The position numbers and the translations under genes were made by a program. Under the pieces are notes generated by a model that made no database searches, was not told the DNA's origin, and saw only the letters and a program-made list of their open reading frames with translations. This document shows positions 8,094 through 17,113 of a DNA stretch of 39,533 bases, piece after piece; position 1 is the first letter of the stretch; every line of letters starts with the position of its first letter. The stretch comes from DASZMJ01 sp035551935. GTDB taxonomy: Bacteria; Planctomycetota; Planctomycetia; Isosphaerales; Isosphaeraceae. The DNA is taken from contig DASZMJ010000214.1 in assembly GCA_035551935.1 (NCBI GenBank), positions 1 through 39,533 on the forward strand. Direction: 5' to 3'.

Positions 8094-9923
8094 ATGAGAC
8101 GACACAGCCGGTGGCGCATTTTCTCCGCATTCCCCCAGGGCCCCGCCCGACGGCGTCGGTCGCGGGCCTGGGCCCTCGAGCCGCTCGAGGCCCGCACGGT
8201 CCTCAGCCACATCACCGTCACCAACGCCGACGACGGCGGGGCCGGCTCGCTCCGCCAGGCGATCGCCGACTCGGCCCCCGGCGGCACGATCGACTTCGCC
8301 TCCACCCTCGGCGGCGCGACGATCCCCACCGCCGGGCTCGAGATCAACAAGAGCCTGACGATCGACGGCCTCGGCGCCCCGCGGCTGACGATCAGCGGGA
8401 ACGCCGACAGCCGCATCTTCACCATCGACGCCGGCGCGACGGTCGCGATCTCCGGCGTGACGATCGCCGACGGGTTCGCCGGCGGCGTCGCCAACCTCGG
8501 CGGCGACCTGACGCTCCGCGACGACATCGTCTCGCACTGTCAACTCGGCTTCGGAGAGAACCTCTACGGCGCAGGGATCGACAACGTGGGAGGCAGGCTG
8601 ACGATCGTCGACAGCACGATCTCCGGCAATCGCGCGCTCGGATTGCCGTCCCCGTCTTCATGGGGTCCCGCGGCTTATCCCAACCGGGGCGGCGGCATCG
8701 CCAACCTCGGCGGGAACGTGACGATCGTCGGCAGCACGATCTCCGGCAACGTCGTGTCCGGGAATGCGGGAGGAGAATCCTTCTACAGTCCCGGCGGGGG
8801 GGCCGGTGGGGCCGCCTATGGGGGCGGGATCTACAGCGATTCCGGCCGTCTGGACATCCTCGGCAGCACGATCGCCGGCAATTCCGCCTACGGCGGCCAG
8901 GGGGGCGGCGGGGGCAACGGCTACTATACTTCCGACCCCATGTACAACAACGGGAGCGGTGGCGGTACGGGAGGGCTGGCCGCAGGCGGAGGCGTCTACG
9001 CGACGGGGTCCGTGACGATCGAGCGGAGCACGATCGCCGACAACACGGCCGTCGGCGGATCTGGCGGAAACGGTGGTTATGCGTTCGTCCTCGGCTCCGG
9101 TGGCCCCGGGGGAAGCGGAGGCGACGCGAGCGGCGGCGGCCTGGCCGGGCAGGCCTCGATCTCGGAGAGCACGATCACGGGCAATGTCGCCGGGGGTGGG
9201 GGGGGCGGCGGCGGCGGCCCCGGCGGCTCCGGCTTCGTCGGCTTCCTGGGCCTTCACGCAAATGGCGGTTGGGGCGGCGTTGGCGGGACAGGCGGCACCG
9301 GCTCAGACGGCGCCGGCATCTCCCCCTTCACGGCCCTCGCGTGCGTGGTGACCGGGAACAAGGCCCAGGGCGGCGGCGGTGGCTACGGCGGCGCCGGCGG
9401 CTCGGCGCCCGGGAAGGGGGCCGACTCTCCCTTCTTCTATTCCGGCGGCGGCGGGGGCGGCGGCGGCGGCGGCGGGGCCGCGATCGGCGGGTATGGCGAC
9501 CAGGCCATCGGTGGGACCGGCGGCACTGGGGGCGCAGGCGGCCCGATCGAGCCCGATGAGGGGGACCTGGGCTTCCCCGGCCCTGACGGCGGCCCGGGGG
9601 CCACCGGCGCGGCCAGCACGCCCGGGCCGTTCGAGAACGCGCTGCACATCCAGGCCGGATGCTTCCGCTACAACCGTGTGACCCACCACTTCGTCCAGCC
9701 CGTGACGATCTCCCTCGGGGCCTACGAGCCCGCCACCGGGACGGTGTCGATGGCGCTGGACCGGCTGCCGGCCGGGGTGACGCTGCTCGACGCCGCCGGC
9801 ACGACCACGGCGGGCAGCCCTTACATCAATCTCGACCTCGCCGCCCTGTCGCGGCCCATCACCATCTACCTGGAGTTTACCGATCCGGCCCTCACGCAGA
9901 TCTCCTACATCCCCCGTCTGTGA
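8094..9923 (+). CDS. LEPR-XLL secreted protein with glycine-rich beta-helix
   Basis: The N-terminus is very arginine-rich and carries LEPLEARTVLS (residues 28-38), the planctomycete LEPR-XLL sorting-type motif. The next segment, GAGSLRQAIADSAPGGTIDF, is the typical opening of large secreted beta-helix proteins. Coils follow with the repeated phrase STI(S/A)GN or STIADN, interrupted by long glycine-rich inserts (about residues 225-510) including a run of eleven glycines. The last ~100 residues lack glycine and may cap the helix. The 609-residue product is likely exported and surface-exposed; no catalytic site is visible. AGGAG (8082-8086) sits 7 bases before ATG 8094; an in-frame start at 8052 would lie in the terminator. 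Substrate and role are unknown. Confidence 0.82.
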   Translation: MRRHSRWRIFSAFPQGPARRRRSRAWALEPLEARTVLSHITVTNADDGGAGSLRQAIADSAPGGTIDFASTLGGATIPTAGLEINKSLTIDGLGAPRLTISGNADSRIFTIDAGATVAISGVTIADGFAGGVANLGGDLTLRDDIVSHCQLGFGENLYGAGIDNVGGRLTIVDSTISGNRALGLPSPSSWGPAAYPNRGGGIANLGGNVTIVGSTISGNVVSGNAGGESFYSPGGGAGGAAYGGGIYSDSGRLDILGSTIAGNSAYGGQGGGGGNGYYTSDPMYNNGSGGGTGGLAAGGGVYATGSVTIERSTIADNTAVGGSGGNGGYAFVLGSGGPGGSGGDASGGGLAGQASISESTITGNVAGGGGGGGGGPGGSGFVGFLGLHANGGWGGVGGTGGTGSDGAGISPFTALACVVTGNKAQGGGGGYGGAGGSAPGKGADSPFFYSGGGGGGGGGGGAAIGGYGDQAIGGTGGTGGAGGPIEPDEGDLGFPGPDGGPGATGAASTPGPFENALHIQAGCFRYNRVTHHFVQPVTISLGAYEPATGTVSMALDRLPAGVTLLDAAGTTTAGSPYINLDLAALSRPITIYLEFTDPALTQISYIPRL

Positions 9924-9961
9924 TCGCCGGCGGCGGGCCGCGCTGACCGCGGCACGTCCGC

Positions 9962-9998
9962 GCCGGGGCCCAGCAAGCCGTAGCGAGCTGGCCCCGGC
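9962..9998 (+). terminator. GC-rich hairpin after the LEPR-XLL gene, probable terminator
   Basis: GCCGGGGCCCAGC (9962-9974) pairs with GCTGGCCCCGGC (9987-9998), with one unpaired C and a 12-base loop. No T-tract follows, so termination is likely but not certain. It lies 38 bases beyond the stop at 9923. Nothing else is seen up to the gene at 10123. Confidence 0.45.
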
Positions 9999-10122
9999 CA
10001 TACGGCCGTGACAACCGAGGTCGGCCTGGGTTACACTCGGGGTGCTCCCGCCGAGATGCCGGCGCGCGGCCGGAAGCGGCCCGCGTCCCACACCCGTTGG
10101 AAATGATCGGTGGTCGCCCGCC

Positions 10123-12525
10123 ATGACCCCCCGCCTCCGCCGCACGATCGGCGCCTTGACGCTCTTGCTCATCCTTTGGGCCGACGGCCCGGCTGCGCGC
10201 GCCGAGGGGCCGGCGAAGCCGGTCGACTTCAACAGGGACGTCCGGCCGATCCTCTCGAACGCCTGCTTCGCGTGCCACGGGCCGGACGCGCGGAAGCGCA
10301 AGGGGGTGGGCAAGCCGTTGCGGCTCGACACGGAGGCCGGGGCGACGGAGGACCTCGGCGGCTATGCGGCGATCGTGCGCGGCAGGCCGGAGGAGAGCGA
10401 GCTGATCGACCGGATCACGGCCGACGACGACGACGCCATGCCGCCGAAGGCCACCGGCAAGACGCTGTCGAAGCACGAGGTGGAAACGCTGACGGAGTGG
10501 GTCCGCCAGGGGGCGCCGTACGCGAAGAACTGGTCGTACGAGCGGCCGAAACGGCCATCGCCGCCGGAAGTCGCCGACGCTACGTGGCCCCGCAACGCGA
10601 TCGACCGCTTCATCCTCGCCCGGCTCGAGAAGGAAGGGCTCCGGCCCTCGCCCGAGGCCGACCGCCCCACCTTGATCCGGCGCCTGTCGCTCGACCTGAT
10701 CGGCCTGCCACCCTCGCCCGACGAGGTCGATCGCTTCGTCCGCGACCGGCGGCCCGACGCCTACGAGGCCCTCGTCGATCGCCTCCTGAACTCCCCCGCC
10801 TACGGCGAACATTGGGGCCGGCTCTGGCTCGACCTGGCCCGCTACGCCGACTCGGCCGGCTACGCCGACGACCCTCCGCGCACCATCTGGGCCTATCGCG
10901 ATTATGTGATCAAATCCTTCAACGACAACAAGCCCTTCGACCGCTTCACCGTCGAGCAGCTCGCCGGCGACCTCTCGCCGAATCCCGCCGAGGAGCAGCT
11001 CGTCGCGACCGCCTTCCACCGCAACACGCCGACGAACAACGAGGGGGGCACGAGCGACGAGGAGTTCCGCAACGTCGCCGTCGTCGACCGCGTCAACACC
11101 ACCTTCGCCGTCTGGATGGGCACCACGATCGCCTGCGCCCAGTGCCACGACCACAAATATGATCCGATCTCCCAGAAAGAATACTTCCAGGTCTTCGCCC
11201 TCCTGAACAACACCGCCGACGCCGACCGCGGCGACGAGTCGCCCGTCGTGCCGCTCTTCTCCCGCGAGCAGGTCGCGCGGAAGGCCGCCGATGAGGCCGA
11301 GGTTGCGAGGCTGGACGCCTTGCTCCGCGAGCCGCCGGCCGATTCGGTCGCCGGCGCCGAGGGGTTCGTCCCCGACCGCCTCGCGACCCGGCATCGCCTG
11401 GCGGCGCTCCGGCTGAGGCTCGCGAATGCGAAGCCGTTGACGACCGTGCCGGTCCTCCGCGAGCTGCCGAAGGACCAGCGGCGCGTCACCCGCATCCAGC
11501 GGCGGGGGAACTTCCTCGACCTCGCCGACGAGGTCGGGCCGGGCGTCCCCGAGGCGTTCCCCCCGCTGCCCGCTGGCACGCCGCGCGATCGTTTGGCCCT
11601 GGCACGCTGGCTCGTGGCCGACGAGAACCCATTGACATCGCGTGTCATCGCCAATCGTTATTGGGAGCAGCTCTTCGGCGTGGGACTCGTGCCGACGAGC
11701 GAGGAGTTCGGGGTGCAGGGTGAGCCGCCGTCGCACCCGGAGCTGCTCGACTGGCTGGCGACGGAGCTCGTCCGCGACGGTTGGGACCTCAAGCGCCTCC
11801 TCCGATGGCTCGCGACCTCGGCCACGTATCGCCAGGAATCGCGCGTGACGACCGACCTGCTCCATCGCGACCCCGACAACCGCCTGCTCGCCCGCGGGCC
11901 GCGGTTCCGCTTGCCGGCCGAGGCGGTCCGCGACCAGGCGTTGGCGGTCGCGGGCCTGTTGAGCCCGAAGCTGTACGGGCCGCCGGTCAAGCCGCCGCAG
12001 CCGGCCACGGGACTCACCGCGGCCTTCGGCGGTGGCATCGACTGGCAGACCAGTCAAGGCGCCGACCGCTACCGCCGCGGCCTCTATACCACCTGGCGCC
12101 GGTCCAATCCTTACCCCTCGATGACCACCTTCGACGCCCCCAACCGCGAGGTCTGCACCTTGCGGCGGTCGCGCACGAACACCCCGCTCCAGGCCCTCGT
12201 CACGCTGAACGACCCCGTCTTCGTCGAGGCCGCGCAGGGGCTCGCGCGCCGGGTCGTCGCCGGCGCCTCGACCGTCGAGGACCGCGCCCGACTCGGCGTC
12301 CGCCTTTGCCTGGCGCGCGATCCGAAGCCCGAGGAATTGAGCGGCCTCGTCCGGCTCTACCGGGATTCCTTCAACACATTGACGAATTCCAAGGAAAAAG
12401 CCTTGAAGCTGGCCACCGACCCCATCGGCCCGGCGCCGGCCGGCGTCGACGTCGCCGATCTGGCCGCGTGGACGGTCGTCGGCAACGTGCTCTTGAACCT
12501 CGACGAGACGCTCATGCGGCGCTGA
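10123..12525 (+). CDS. PSCyt1-PSCyt2(DUF1549)-PSD1(DUF1553) secreted cytochrome-type protein
   Basis: This 800-residue protein has the domain order typical of planctomycete periplasmic proteins: signal peptide (residues 1-26, ending AARA), a c-type heme motif in NACFACHGPD (C48, C51, H52), the PSCyt1 domain, DUF1549 (from about residue 160, with RRLSLDLIGLPPSPDEV) and DUF1553 (from about 510 to the end, with PLTSRVIANRYW and NTPLQALVTLNDP). A second CXXCH lies at C338-H342 (CAQCHDHKYDPI). The biochemical role of the family is not established; redox or polysaccharide-related roles have been proposed. The ORF is open to 10042, but ATG 10123 places the signal peptide at the start. The DUF1501 gene follows after 25 bases, a pairing very common in this phylum. 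Confidence 0.93.
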   Translation: MTPRLRRTIGALTLLLILWADGPAARAEGPAKPVDFNRDVRPILSNACFACHGPDARKRKGVGKPLRLDTEAGATEDLGGYAAIVRGRPEESELIDRITADDDDAMPPKATGKTLSKHEVETLTEWVRQGAPYAKNWSYERPKRPSPPEVADATWPRNAIDRFILARLEKEGLRPSPEADRPTLIRRLSLDLIGLPPSPDEVDRFVRDRRPDAYEALVDRLLNSPAYGEHWGRLWLDLARYADSAGYADDPPRTIWAYRDYVIKSFNDNKPFDRFTVEQLAGDLSPNPAEEQLVATAFHRNTPTNNEGGTSDEEFRNVAVVDRVNTTFAVWMGTTIACAQCHDHKYDPISQKEYFQVFALLNNTADADRGDESPVVPLFSREQVARKAADEAEVARLDALLREPPADSVAGAEGFVPDRLATRHRLAALRLRLANAKPLTTVPVLRELPKDQRRVTRIQRRGNFLDLADEVGPGVPEAFPPLPAGTPRDRLALARWLVADENPLTSRVIANRYWEQLFGVGLVPTSEEFGVQGEPPSHPELLDWLATELVRDGWDLKRLLRWLATSATYRQESRVTTDLLHRDPDNRLLARGPRFRLPAEAVRDQALAVAGLLSPKLYGPPVKPPQPATGLTAAFGGGIDWQTSQGADRYRRGLYTTWRRSNPYPSMTTFDAPNREVCTLRRSRTNTPLQALVTLNDPVFVEAAQGLARRVVAGASTVEDRARLGVRLCLARDPKPEELSGLVRLYRDSFNTLTNSKEKALKLATDPIGPAPAGVDVADLAAWTVVGNVLLNLDETLMRR

Positions 12526-12550
12526 CCTCGCACAACGGAGATGACCGCCG

Positions 12551-14005
12551 ATGGACCCCCGGCTCGATCGCCTACGGCACGTCACCCGCCGCCACTTCCT
12601 CCGCCAGTGCCAGGCCGGCATCGGCGCGATGGCGTTGGCGTCGCTCTTATCCCGCGAATCGCCGGCGGGCGACCTCGGCAGCGTCGTCAACCCGCTCGCG
12701 CCAAAGCGTCCGCACGCCGAGCCGAAGGCGAAGCGCGTCATCTACCTGCACCTGACCGGCTCGCCGCCGCACCTGGACCTGTTCGACTACAAGCCCGAGC
12801 TGGTCAAGCACGACGGCCAGCCTTGCCCCGACGCGTTCCTGAAGGGCAAGCGGTTCGCCTTCACCTCCGGCACGCCCAAGCTGCTCGGCACGCCAAGGAG
12901 ATTCCAGCAGCACGGCGCAGGGGGCGTCTGGATGTCGGACGCGATCCCGAACCTGCACGGCGTGGCGGATGATTTATGTGTCATCCGGTCGATGAACACC
13001 GACCAGTTCAACCACGCCCCAGCCGAGTTGTTGCTCTACACAGGCTCGCCGCGGCCGGGACGGCCATCGATGGGGTCGTGGGTGACGTACGGGCTCGGCT
13101 CCGAGAACGAGGACCTGCCCGGCTTCGTCGTGTTGATCTCCAGCGGCGTGCAGCCGAATGGCGGCAAGAACTCGTTCGGCAGCGGCTTCCTCCCGTCGGT
13201 CTTTCAAGGGGTCCAGTGCCGATCGCAGGGCGACCCCGTCCTCTACGCCTCCGACCCCCCGGGCATGGACCGCGCCCTCCGCCGCCGGAGCCTCGACGCC
13301 TTGAATGAGCTGAATTCCCTCCAGGCCCGCGAGCTCGGCCACCCCGAGACCGCGACGCGAATCGCGCAATATGAACTCGCGTTCCGGATGCAAACGTCGG
13401 TGCCCGAGGTCATGGACATCTCTCGCGAGCCTGCGCGCATCCTCGACGACTACGGGGCCAAACCCGGCGCCTCGAGCTTCGCGAACAATTGCCTCCTCGC
13501 CCGCCGATTGGTGGAGCAAGGCGTGCGGTTCGTGCAGCTTTTTGACTGGGGCTGGGACTTCCACGGCACCAACCCCGCCGAGGACATCCGCGACGGCCTC
13601 ACCAAGAAGTGCGCCACGATGGACCGCCCCTTCGCGGCGTTGATCCGCGACCTGAAGTCCCGCGGCCTCCTGGACGAGACCCTGATCGTCTGGGGCGGCG
13701 AGTTCGGCCGCACCCCCTTCCGCGAGGGCCGCACCGCCGGCTCCTCCGTCCTCGGCCGCGACCACTTCCCCGACTGCTACACCATGGTCCTCGCCGGCGC
13801 CGGCGTGAAGGGCGGGATCATGCACGGCGAGTCCGACGAGCTCGGCTTCTCCGTCGCCCGCGACCGCGTCCACATCCACGACCTCCAGGCCACCCTCCTC
13901 CACCTCCTCGGCCTCGACCACGAGCGATTGACATATCGGTTCCAGGGCCGAGATTACCGGCTCACGGACGTGTCGGGGAAGGTCGTCCGGGAGATCCTGG
14001 TGTGA
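12551..14005 (+). CDS. DUF1501 protein, Tat-exported
   Basis: The 484-residue product starts with a twin-arginine leader: TRRHFL (residues 12-17) followed by the hydrophobic stretch AGIGAMALASLL. The body is DUF1501, which has an alkaline-phosphatase/sulfatase-like fold, with family motifs FDYKPEL, LPGFVVL, WGWDFHG and WGGEFGRTP, and ends in the usual LHLLGLDHERLTYRFQGRDYRLTDV. No catalytic activity is proven for the family. It is 25 bases downstream of the PSD1 gene and most likely co-transcribed and co-exported. GGAG lies about 10 bases before the ATG. Length is normal for the family. Confidence 0.94.
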   Translation: MDPRLDRLRHVTRRHFLRQCQAGIGAMALASLLSRESPAGDLGSVVNPLAPKRPHAEPKAKRVIYLHLTGSPPHLDLFDYKPELVKHDGQPCPDAFLKGKRFAFTSGTPKLLGTPRRFQQHGAGGVWMSDAIPNLHGVADDLCVIRSMNTDQFNHAPAELLLYTGSPRPGRPSMGSWVTYGLGSENEDLPGFVVLISSGVQPNGGKNSFGSGFLPSVFQGVQCRSQGDPVLYASDPPGMDRALRRRSLDALNELNSLQARELGHPETATRIAQYELAFRMQTSVPEVMDISREPARILDDYGAKPGASSFANNCLLARRLVEQGVRFVQLFDWGWDFHGTNPAEDIRDGLTKKCATMDRPFAALIRDLKSRGLLDETLIVWGGEFGRTPFREGRTAGSSVLGRDHFPDCYTMVLAGAGVKGGIMHGESDELGFSVARDRVHIHDLQATLLHLLGLDHERLTYRFQGRDYRLTDVSGKVVREILV

Positions 14006-14039
14006 TTCTCCCTCGATGATGCGGACATGCCGCCGGGAG

Positions 14040-14375
14040 CTAACCGACGCGTGTCGTCAACCACGTGATGATGACGCCGAACGAGACCATGAAGATGACG
14101 ACGATCGCGGCCTGGCCGGCTGTCAGGTGGACCTGCCCGCGGACCCGGCTGATCGCCTTGAAATCGCGCTTGCTGCGGACGGATGAGTAGAGGGTGCCCG
14201 TGCCGAGCAGGCCGACCAGGATCGCCTGGCCAACGGGGTCGAGCGCCTTGTTGGATAGCCAGTGGCTCAGCAGTAGGCCGACCTCCATCTCCCACGCAAG
14301 CACCGTCACGAGGGAGCCGATCAGGGTGATCGTCGGGACCGTGGGGGCCTCGTCCGGCCCCGATTCGTCCATCAT
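14040..14375 (-). CDS. Small membrane protein of unknown function
   Basis: A 111-residue protein with three probable membrane helices (about residues 14-37, 48-64 and 86-107), the first containing ITLIGSLVTVLAW and the last VVIFMVSFGVIITWL. The segment YSSVRSKRDFKAISRVRG between helices 2 and 3 is basic and probably cytoplasmic. GAGGG lies 7 bases before the first of two adjacent ATG codons. It converges with the DUF1501 gene, 34 bases away, and is followed by no obvious partner. I do not recognise a family. Confidence 0.65.
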   Translation of the reverse strand: MMDESGPDEAPTVPTITLIGSLVTVLAWEMEVGLLLSHWLSNKALDPVGQAILVGLLGTGTLYSSVRSKRDFKAISRVRGQVHLTAGQAAIVVIFMVSFGVIITWLTTRVG

Positions 14376-14410
14376 GGGCGAGCCCTCGCTCTATCCTTCC
14401 AACCCGACTC

Positions 14411-15493
14411 TCAATCGACCGGCGGGTCGGCCACGCCGCAGGAGCGCAGCGCGAGGACGGCGAAGCCGGTGCCGGCGTGGGTGATGAAGTGGTTCTCGTC
14501 GGTGCTGAGGGAGCGGGTGAACCAGCGGCCGGAGGAGCGCTGGTGGGTCTTCAGCCAGGAGACGCCGCGGGCGAGGCGGGGGTCGTCGGCGGGGAGGCCG
14601 GCCTGGCGGAGGACGTAGACGACGAAGCCGGTGCCGAAGCCGTCGGCGGGTGAATCCTTCTCATTCGGGGAGCCGTCGCGACGCTTCCAGTCGCCGAGCG
14701 AGGGGAGGTTCCAGCCGCCGTCGGGGCGCTGGAGGGCGAGGAGTTCCTTGATGGTTTCCTCGCGCTCGGCGGGGGTCATCAGGCCGTCGAGCTTGGTGGA
14801 GGCCCAGAGGAGCATGCCTTTGTGGTGGAGGCTGGGGGGCTTGGCCGTGCGGAGGTAGTGACGCAATCGATTCAAACCCTCGCGAGCGCTCCCGGACTCG
14901 GCGTAGCCGTCGGGGGCGGAGCCGACGCCGAGGGCGGCGAAGACGGCCCCATAATAGTCGTCATGTTCATAAGGGGGCCAGTCGCACTTGAGCCAGTCCC
15001 ACGAGCCGTCGGGGCGCTGGAGGGTCCAGATCCGGTCGAGGGCCTTGCGGGTGAGCGGGTGGAGCTTGCCGGTCGTCGCGGCGTCGTTGAGGGCCAGCGC
15101 GGCCGCCGTGGCCACCACTTCCGTGTCCCAGCGCGGCTTCGCCTTCTTGTCCGGGTCGTCCCAGTGGGCTACGCGGCCCTCGAAGAACGCGCGAACCTCC
15201 GCCATCGCGGCGCGGTCGCCGAGGACAGGTCTGGCGATCATGTAATTGTAATTCGTGTGACACGTCCCGCACTGTCGCTTCTTCGTCCACGAGGTCGAGG
15301 CGTGATCGAGGAACCGCGCCGCCTTCGCCAGCGACAGCTCCTTCGCGAACGGCTCATCCGGCGCGTTCGGGCCGAACGCCGCGCGGTCGTCCTGGCCGAA
15401 GGCCGCGATGGCGCCGAAGGGCCCGAGGCAGGCGACTGCGACGGCGAGCGTCGCGACCCGGCGACGGGCATACCGATTCTCGAGGACATTCAT
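14411..15493 (-). CDS. Secreted squalene-cyclase-like (alpha/alpha toroid) protein with a heme c motif
   Basis: The 360-residue product has a signal peptide (hydrophobic core about residues 14-31) and then QCGTCHTNYNYMIARP, a CXXCH heme motif at C75, C78 and H79. The rest consists of toroid repeats like those of squalene-hopene cyclases, with QW-type motifs LQRPDGSWDW and LQRPDGGWNLPSL. It lacks the DXDD catalytic motif of real triterpene cyclases, and half of the usual length, so it is probably not a cyclase. A periplasmic redox or carrier role is inference. GGAGG precedes ATG 15493 by 5-6 bases. Confidence 0.8.
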   Translation of the reverse strand: MNVLENRYARRRVATLAVAVACLGPFGAIAAFGQDDRAAFGPNAPDEPFAKELSLAKAARFLDHASTSWTKKRQCGTCHTNYNYMIARPVLGDRAAMAEVRAFFEGRVAHWDDPDKKAKPRWDTEVVATAAALALNDAATTGKLHPLTRKALDRIWTLQRPDGSWDWLKCDWPPYEHDDYYGAVFAALGVGSAPDGYAESGSAREGLNRLRHYLRTAKPPSLHHKGMLLWASTKLDGLMTPAEREETIKELLALQRPDGGWNLPSLGDWKRRDGSPNEKDSPADGFGTGFVVYVLRQAGLPADDPRLARGVSWLKTHQRSSGRWFTRSLSTDENHFITHAGTGFAVLALRSCGVADPPVD

Positions 15494-15595
15494 CGCGGCC
15501 TCCTCTCGTTCGATCTCATCCCGACCGCCGGGCGGTCCCTCCCGGCCGCCAGCATAACCGATCGGGGCGCCGAAGCGATGGGGTCCGTCGCCGAC

Positions 15596-15985
15596 TCAAC
15601 CCGCCGGGCCGTCCGGGCAGGAGAGCACGAGGGTGTAGCCGTCCGGGTCGCGCAGCCAGATCTCCCACTGGCTGGCGCCAACGTGGTGATAGTGCGGCAG
15701 GACGACCTCCGCCTTCAACTCCTCGGCGCGGGCGACGGCGGCGTCGAGGTCGTCGACCTCGAACCAGAGCAGGACCCCGTTGCCGTACGGCTGATCGTCT
15801 GGGTCGCCGATCCGACCGTGGTGGTGCTCGACGTCGAAGCGGTGCAACTGGAGCACCAGCACGCCGCCCGAGACCAATCGCTCGTATTCCTTGCCGCCGT
15901 GGTCGCTCTTGCACCCGAGCAGGTGCTGATACCAGCGGCTGCTCGCCTCGACGTCCGTCACGCAGATGAGGGGCTGCGCCCGCAT
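15596..15985 (-). CDS. VOC (glyoxalase/bleomycin-resistance fold) protein
   Basis: A 129-residue single VOC module pair: it begins with MRAQPLICVTDVEASSRWYQ, a typical beta1-alpha1, and ends with LRDPDGYTLVLSC, the typical last strand. Possible metal ligands are present (H53 region LQLH, HHH, and E in QWEIWL), so activity on a small molecule is possible but the substrate cannot be read. AAGGAGG lies 6 bases before ATG 15985, which settles the start over the in-frame GTG at 16003. It is 10 bases downstream of the GyrI-like gene, so the two are probably co-transcribed. Confidence 0.85.
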   Translation of the reverse strand: MRAQPLICVTDVEASSRWYQHLLGCKSDHGGKEYERLVSGGVLVLQLHRFDVEHHHGRIGDPDDQPYGNGVLLWFEVDDLDAAVARAEELKAEVVLPHYHHVGASQWEIWLRDPDGYTLVLSCPDGPAG

Positions 15986-15995
15986 CGGGCCCTCC

Positions 15996-16466
15996 TTATC
16001 CACGAGAAACCAGCGGCCGGTTCAGCTCGGTCCGCCAGGAGGACGGGTCCGGGCCCGACTCCGGGCCGGCGAGGTAGCGCTCCCAGAGGTCCGGGGCCGG
16101 CGAATGCCCGTGGGCCGCGACCCACGCGTCGAACTCGCCCCAGGCGGCGGGCAGGCCCTCGAACGGCCCGCGGTAGACCGTCCGCGCCACCGTCATCGCG
16201 GGCCACTCGCCCGCTTCCACTCGCCCCACGGCGACGAGAGGCGCCGTGACTGGCACGCCGATCTCGAAGTCGAAGACCTCCGGGTCGAGCCGCAGGTGGT
16301 GCGTGAACCACGGCCCTTCCGCGGCGATCCCCTGCGCGGCGATCGCCGCCCTCAGCTCGGCGAGGCCCGGGCCCATGACCTCCCGGATCTTCGCCCTCGG
16401 GACGGTGATCCGGATCAAGGCGATCCGTAGCGACTCGGTCGGCACGATCCGCGGCGGGTCGATCAT
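15996..16466 (-). CDS. GyrI-like / AraC effector-binding-type domain protein
   Basis: A stand-alone 156-residue protein resembling the GyrI-like small-molecule-binding domain: the start SLRIALIRITVPRAKIREVMGPGLAELRAAIAA, the middle FDFEIGVPV and the segment ARTVYRGPFEGLPAAWGEFDAWVAAHG match the expected beta-alpha pattern. No DNA-binding domain is attached. Related proteins bind hydrophobic ligands or drugs. GGGAGGAG lies upstream of ATG 16466. The next gene, a VOC protein, starts 10 bases after the stop. Confidence 0.8.
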   Translation of the reverse strand: MIDPPRIVPTESLRIALIRITVPRAKIREVMGPGLAELRAAIAAQGIAAEGPWFTHHLRLDPEVFDFEIGVPVTAPLVAVGRVEAGEWPAMTVARTVYRGPFEGLPAAWGEFDAWVAAHGHSPAPDLWERYLAGPESGPDPSSWRTELNRPLVSRG

Positions 16467-16585
16467 GGCACGTCTCCTCCCGGGACGGAGATCCCTGTCC
16501 ATCGCGCGCAAGGATGCCACAACGCCCCCGATCTGGGAAGCCCGACCGGGCCCGCACGCGACCGCCGACCGTCACGCGGAGTCCC

Positions 16586-17008
16586 TCACGAGCCGTCGCC
16601 CAGGGGCTTGCCGATCTCCCAGTGGTGCCCGAACGGGTCGACGAGCCGCCCGACGCGCCAGCCGTAGGGCTGATCGGCGACGGGCCAGACGACCCGAGCC
16701 CCCGCCGCCACGGCCCGATCGAACGTGGCGTCCGGGTCGGCCACGACCATCACCATCCGCACCGAGCCGCCGCCGAGCGACTCCGGGCTGAAGTTCTGGT
16801 GCTCGGGAGCCTCGTCCGCCAGCCAGAAATCGGCTCCCCCCATCGAGAGCTGCGCGACCACCTCTCCATTCTCGGCCTCGACGCGGAAGACCTCCTCCGC
16901 CCCGAACGCATCTTTGTAGAACGCGATCGCCCGCGCCCCGCCCCGGACCGAGAGCATCGGGGCGATGCGGGTCGACTCCACCTGGACCGGCTCCGCGTCG
17001 TGACCCAT
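16586..17008 (-). CDS. VOC family protein, PhnB-like
   Basis: The 140-residue product has the PhnB/YdcG style of VOC fold: MLSVRGGARAIAFYKDAFGAEEVFR at the start, GGADFWLADEAPEH in the middle, and DPFGHHWEIGKPLGD at the end. Typical metal-binding positions are only partly kept, and function is unknown. The frame is open far upstream, but ATG 17008, preceded by GAGGAG, matches the family start. It is divergent from the flavin reductase gene (start 17114) with a 105-base spacer, and 119 bases upstream of the GyrI-like gene. Confidence 0.82.
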   Translation of the reverse strand: MGHDAEPVQVESTRIAPMLSVRGGARAIAFYKDAFGAEEVFRVEAENGEVVAQLSMGGADFWLADEAPEHQNFSPESLGGGSVRMVMVVADPDATFDRAVAAGARVVWPVADQPYGWRVGRLVDPFGHHWEIGKPLGDGS

Positions 17009-17113
17009 CGAAGTGCTCCTCGACGACCGGCGTGAATTCCCCGGGCGCCCGGCACGGCCCTCGCCGCGCCCTCGGGGCTGGCCGGTCGGCGGCCGACCGG
17101 CTACCATGCCGAC

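Noticed and set aside
9892..12741. A 949-codon minus-strand frame opposite the PSD1/DUF1501 genes.
   Set aside because: No family motif, composition typical of antisense frames in GC-rich DNA; the plus strand has clear CXXCH, DUF1549 and DUF1553 motifs.
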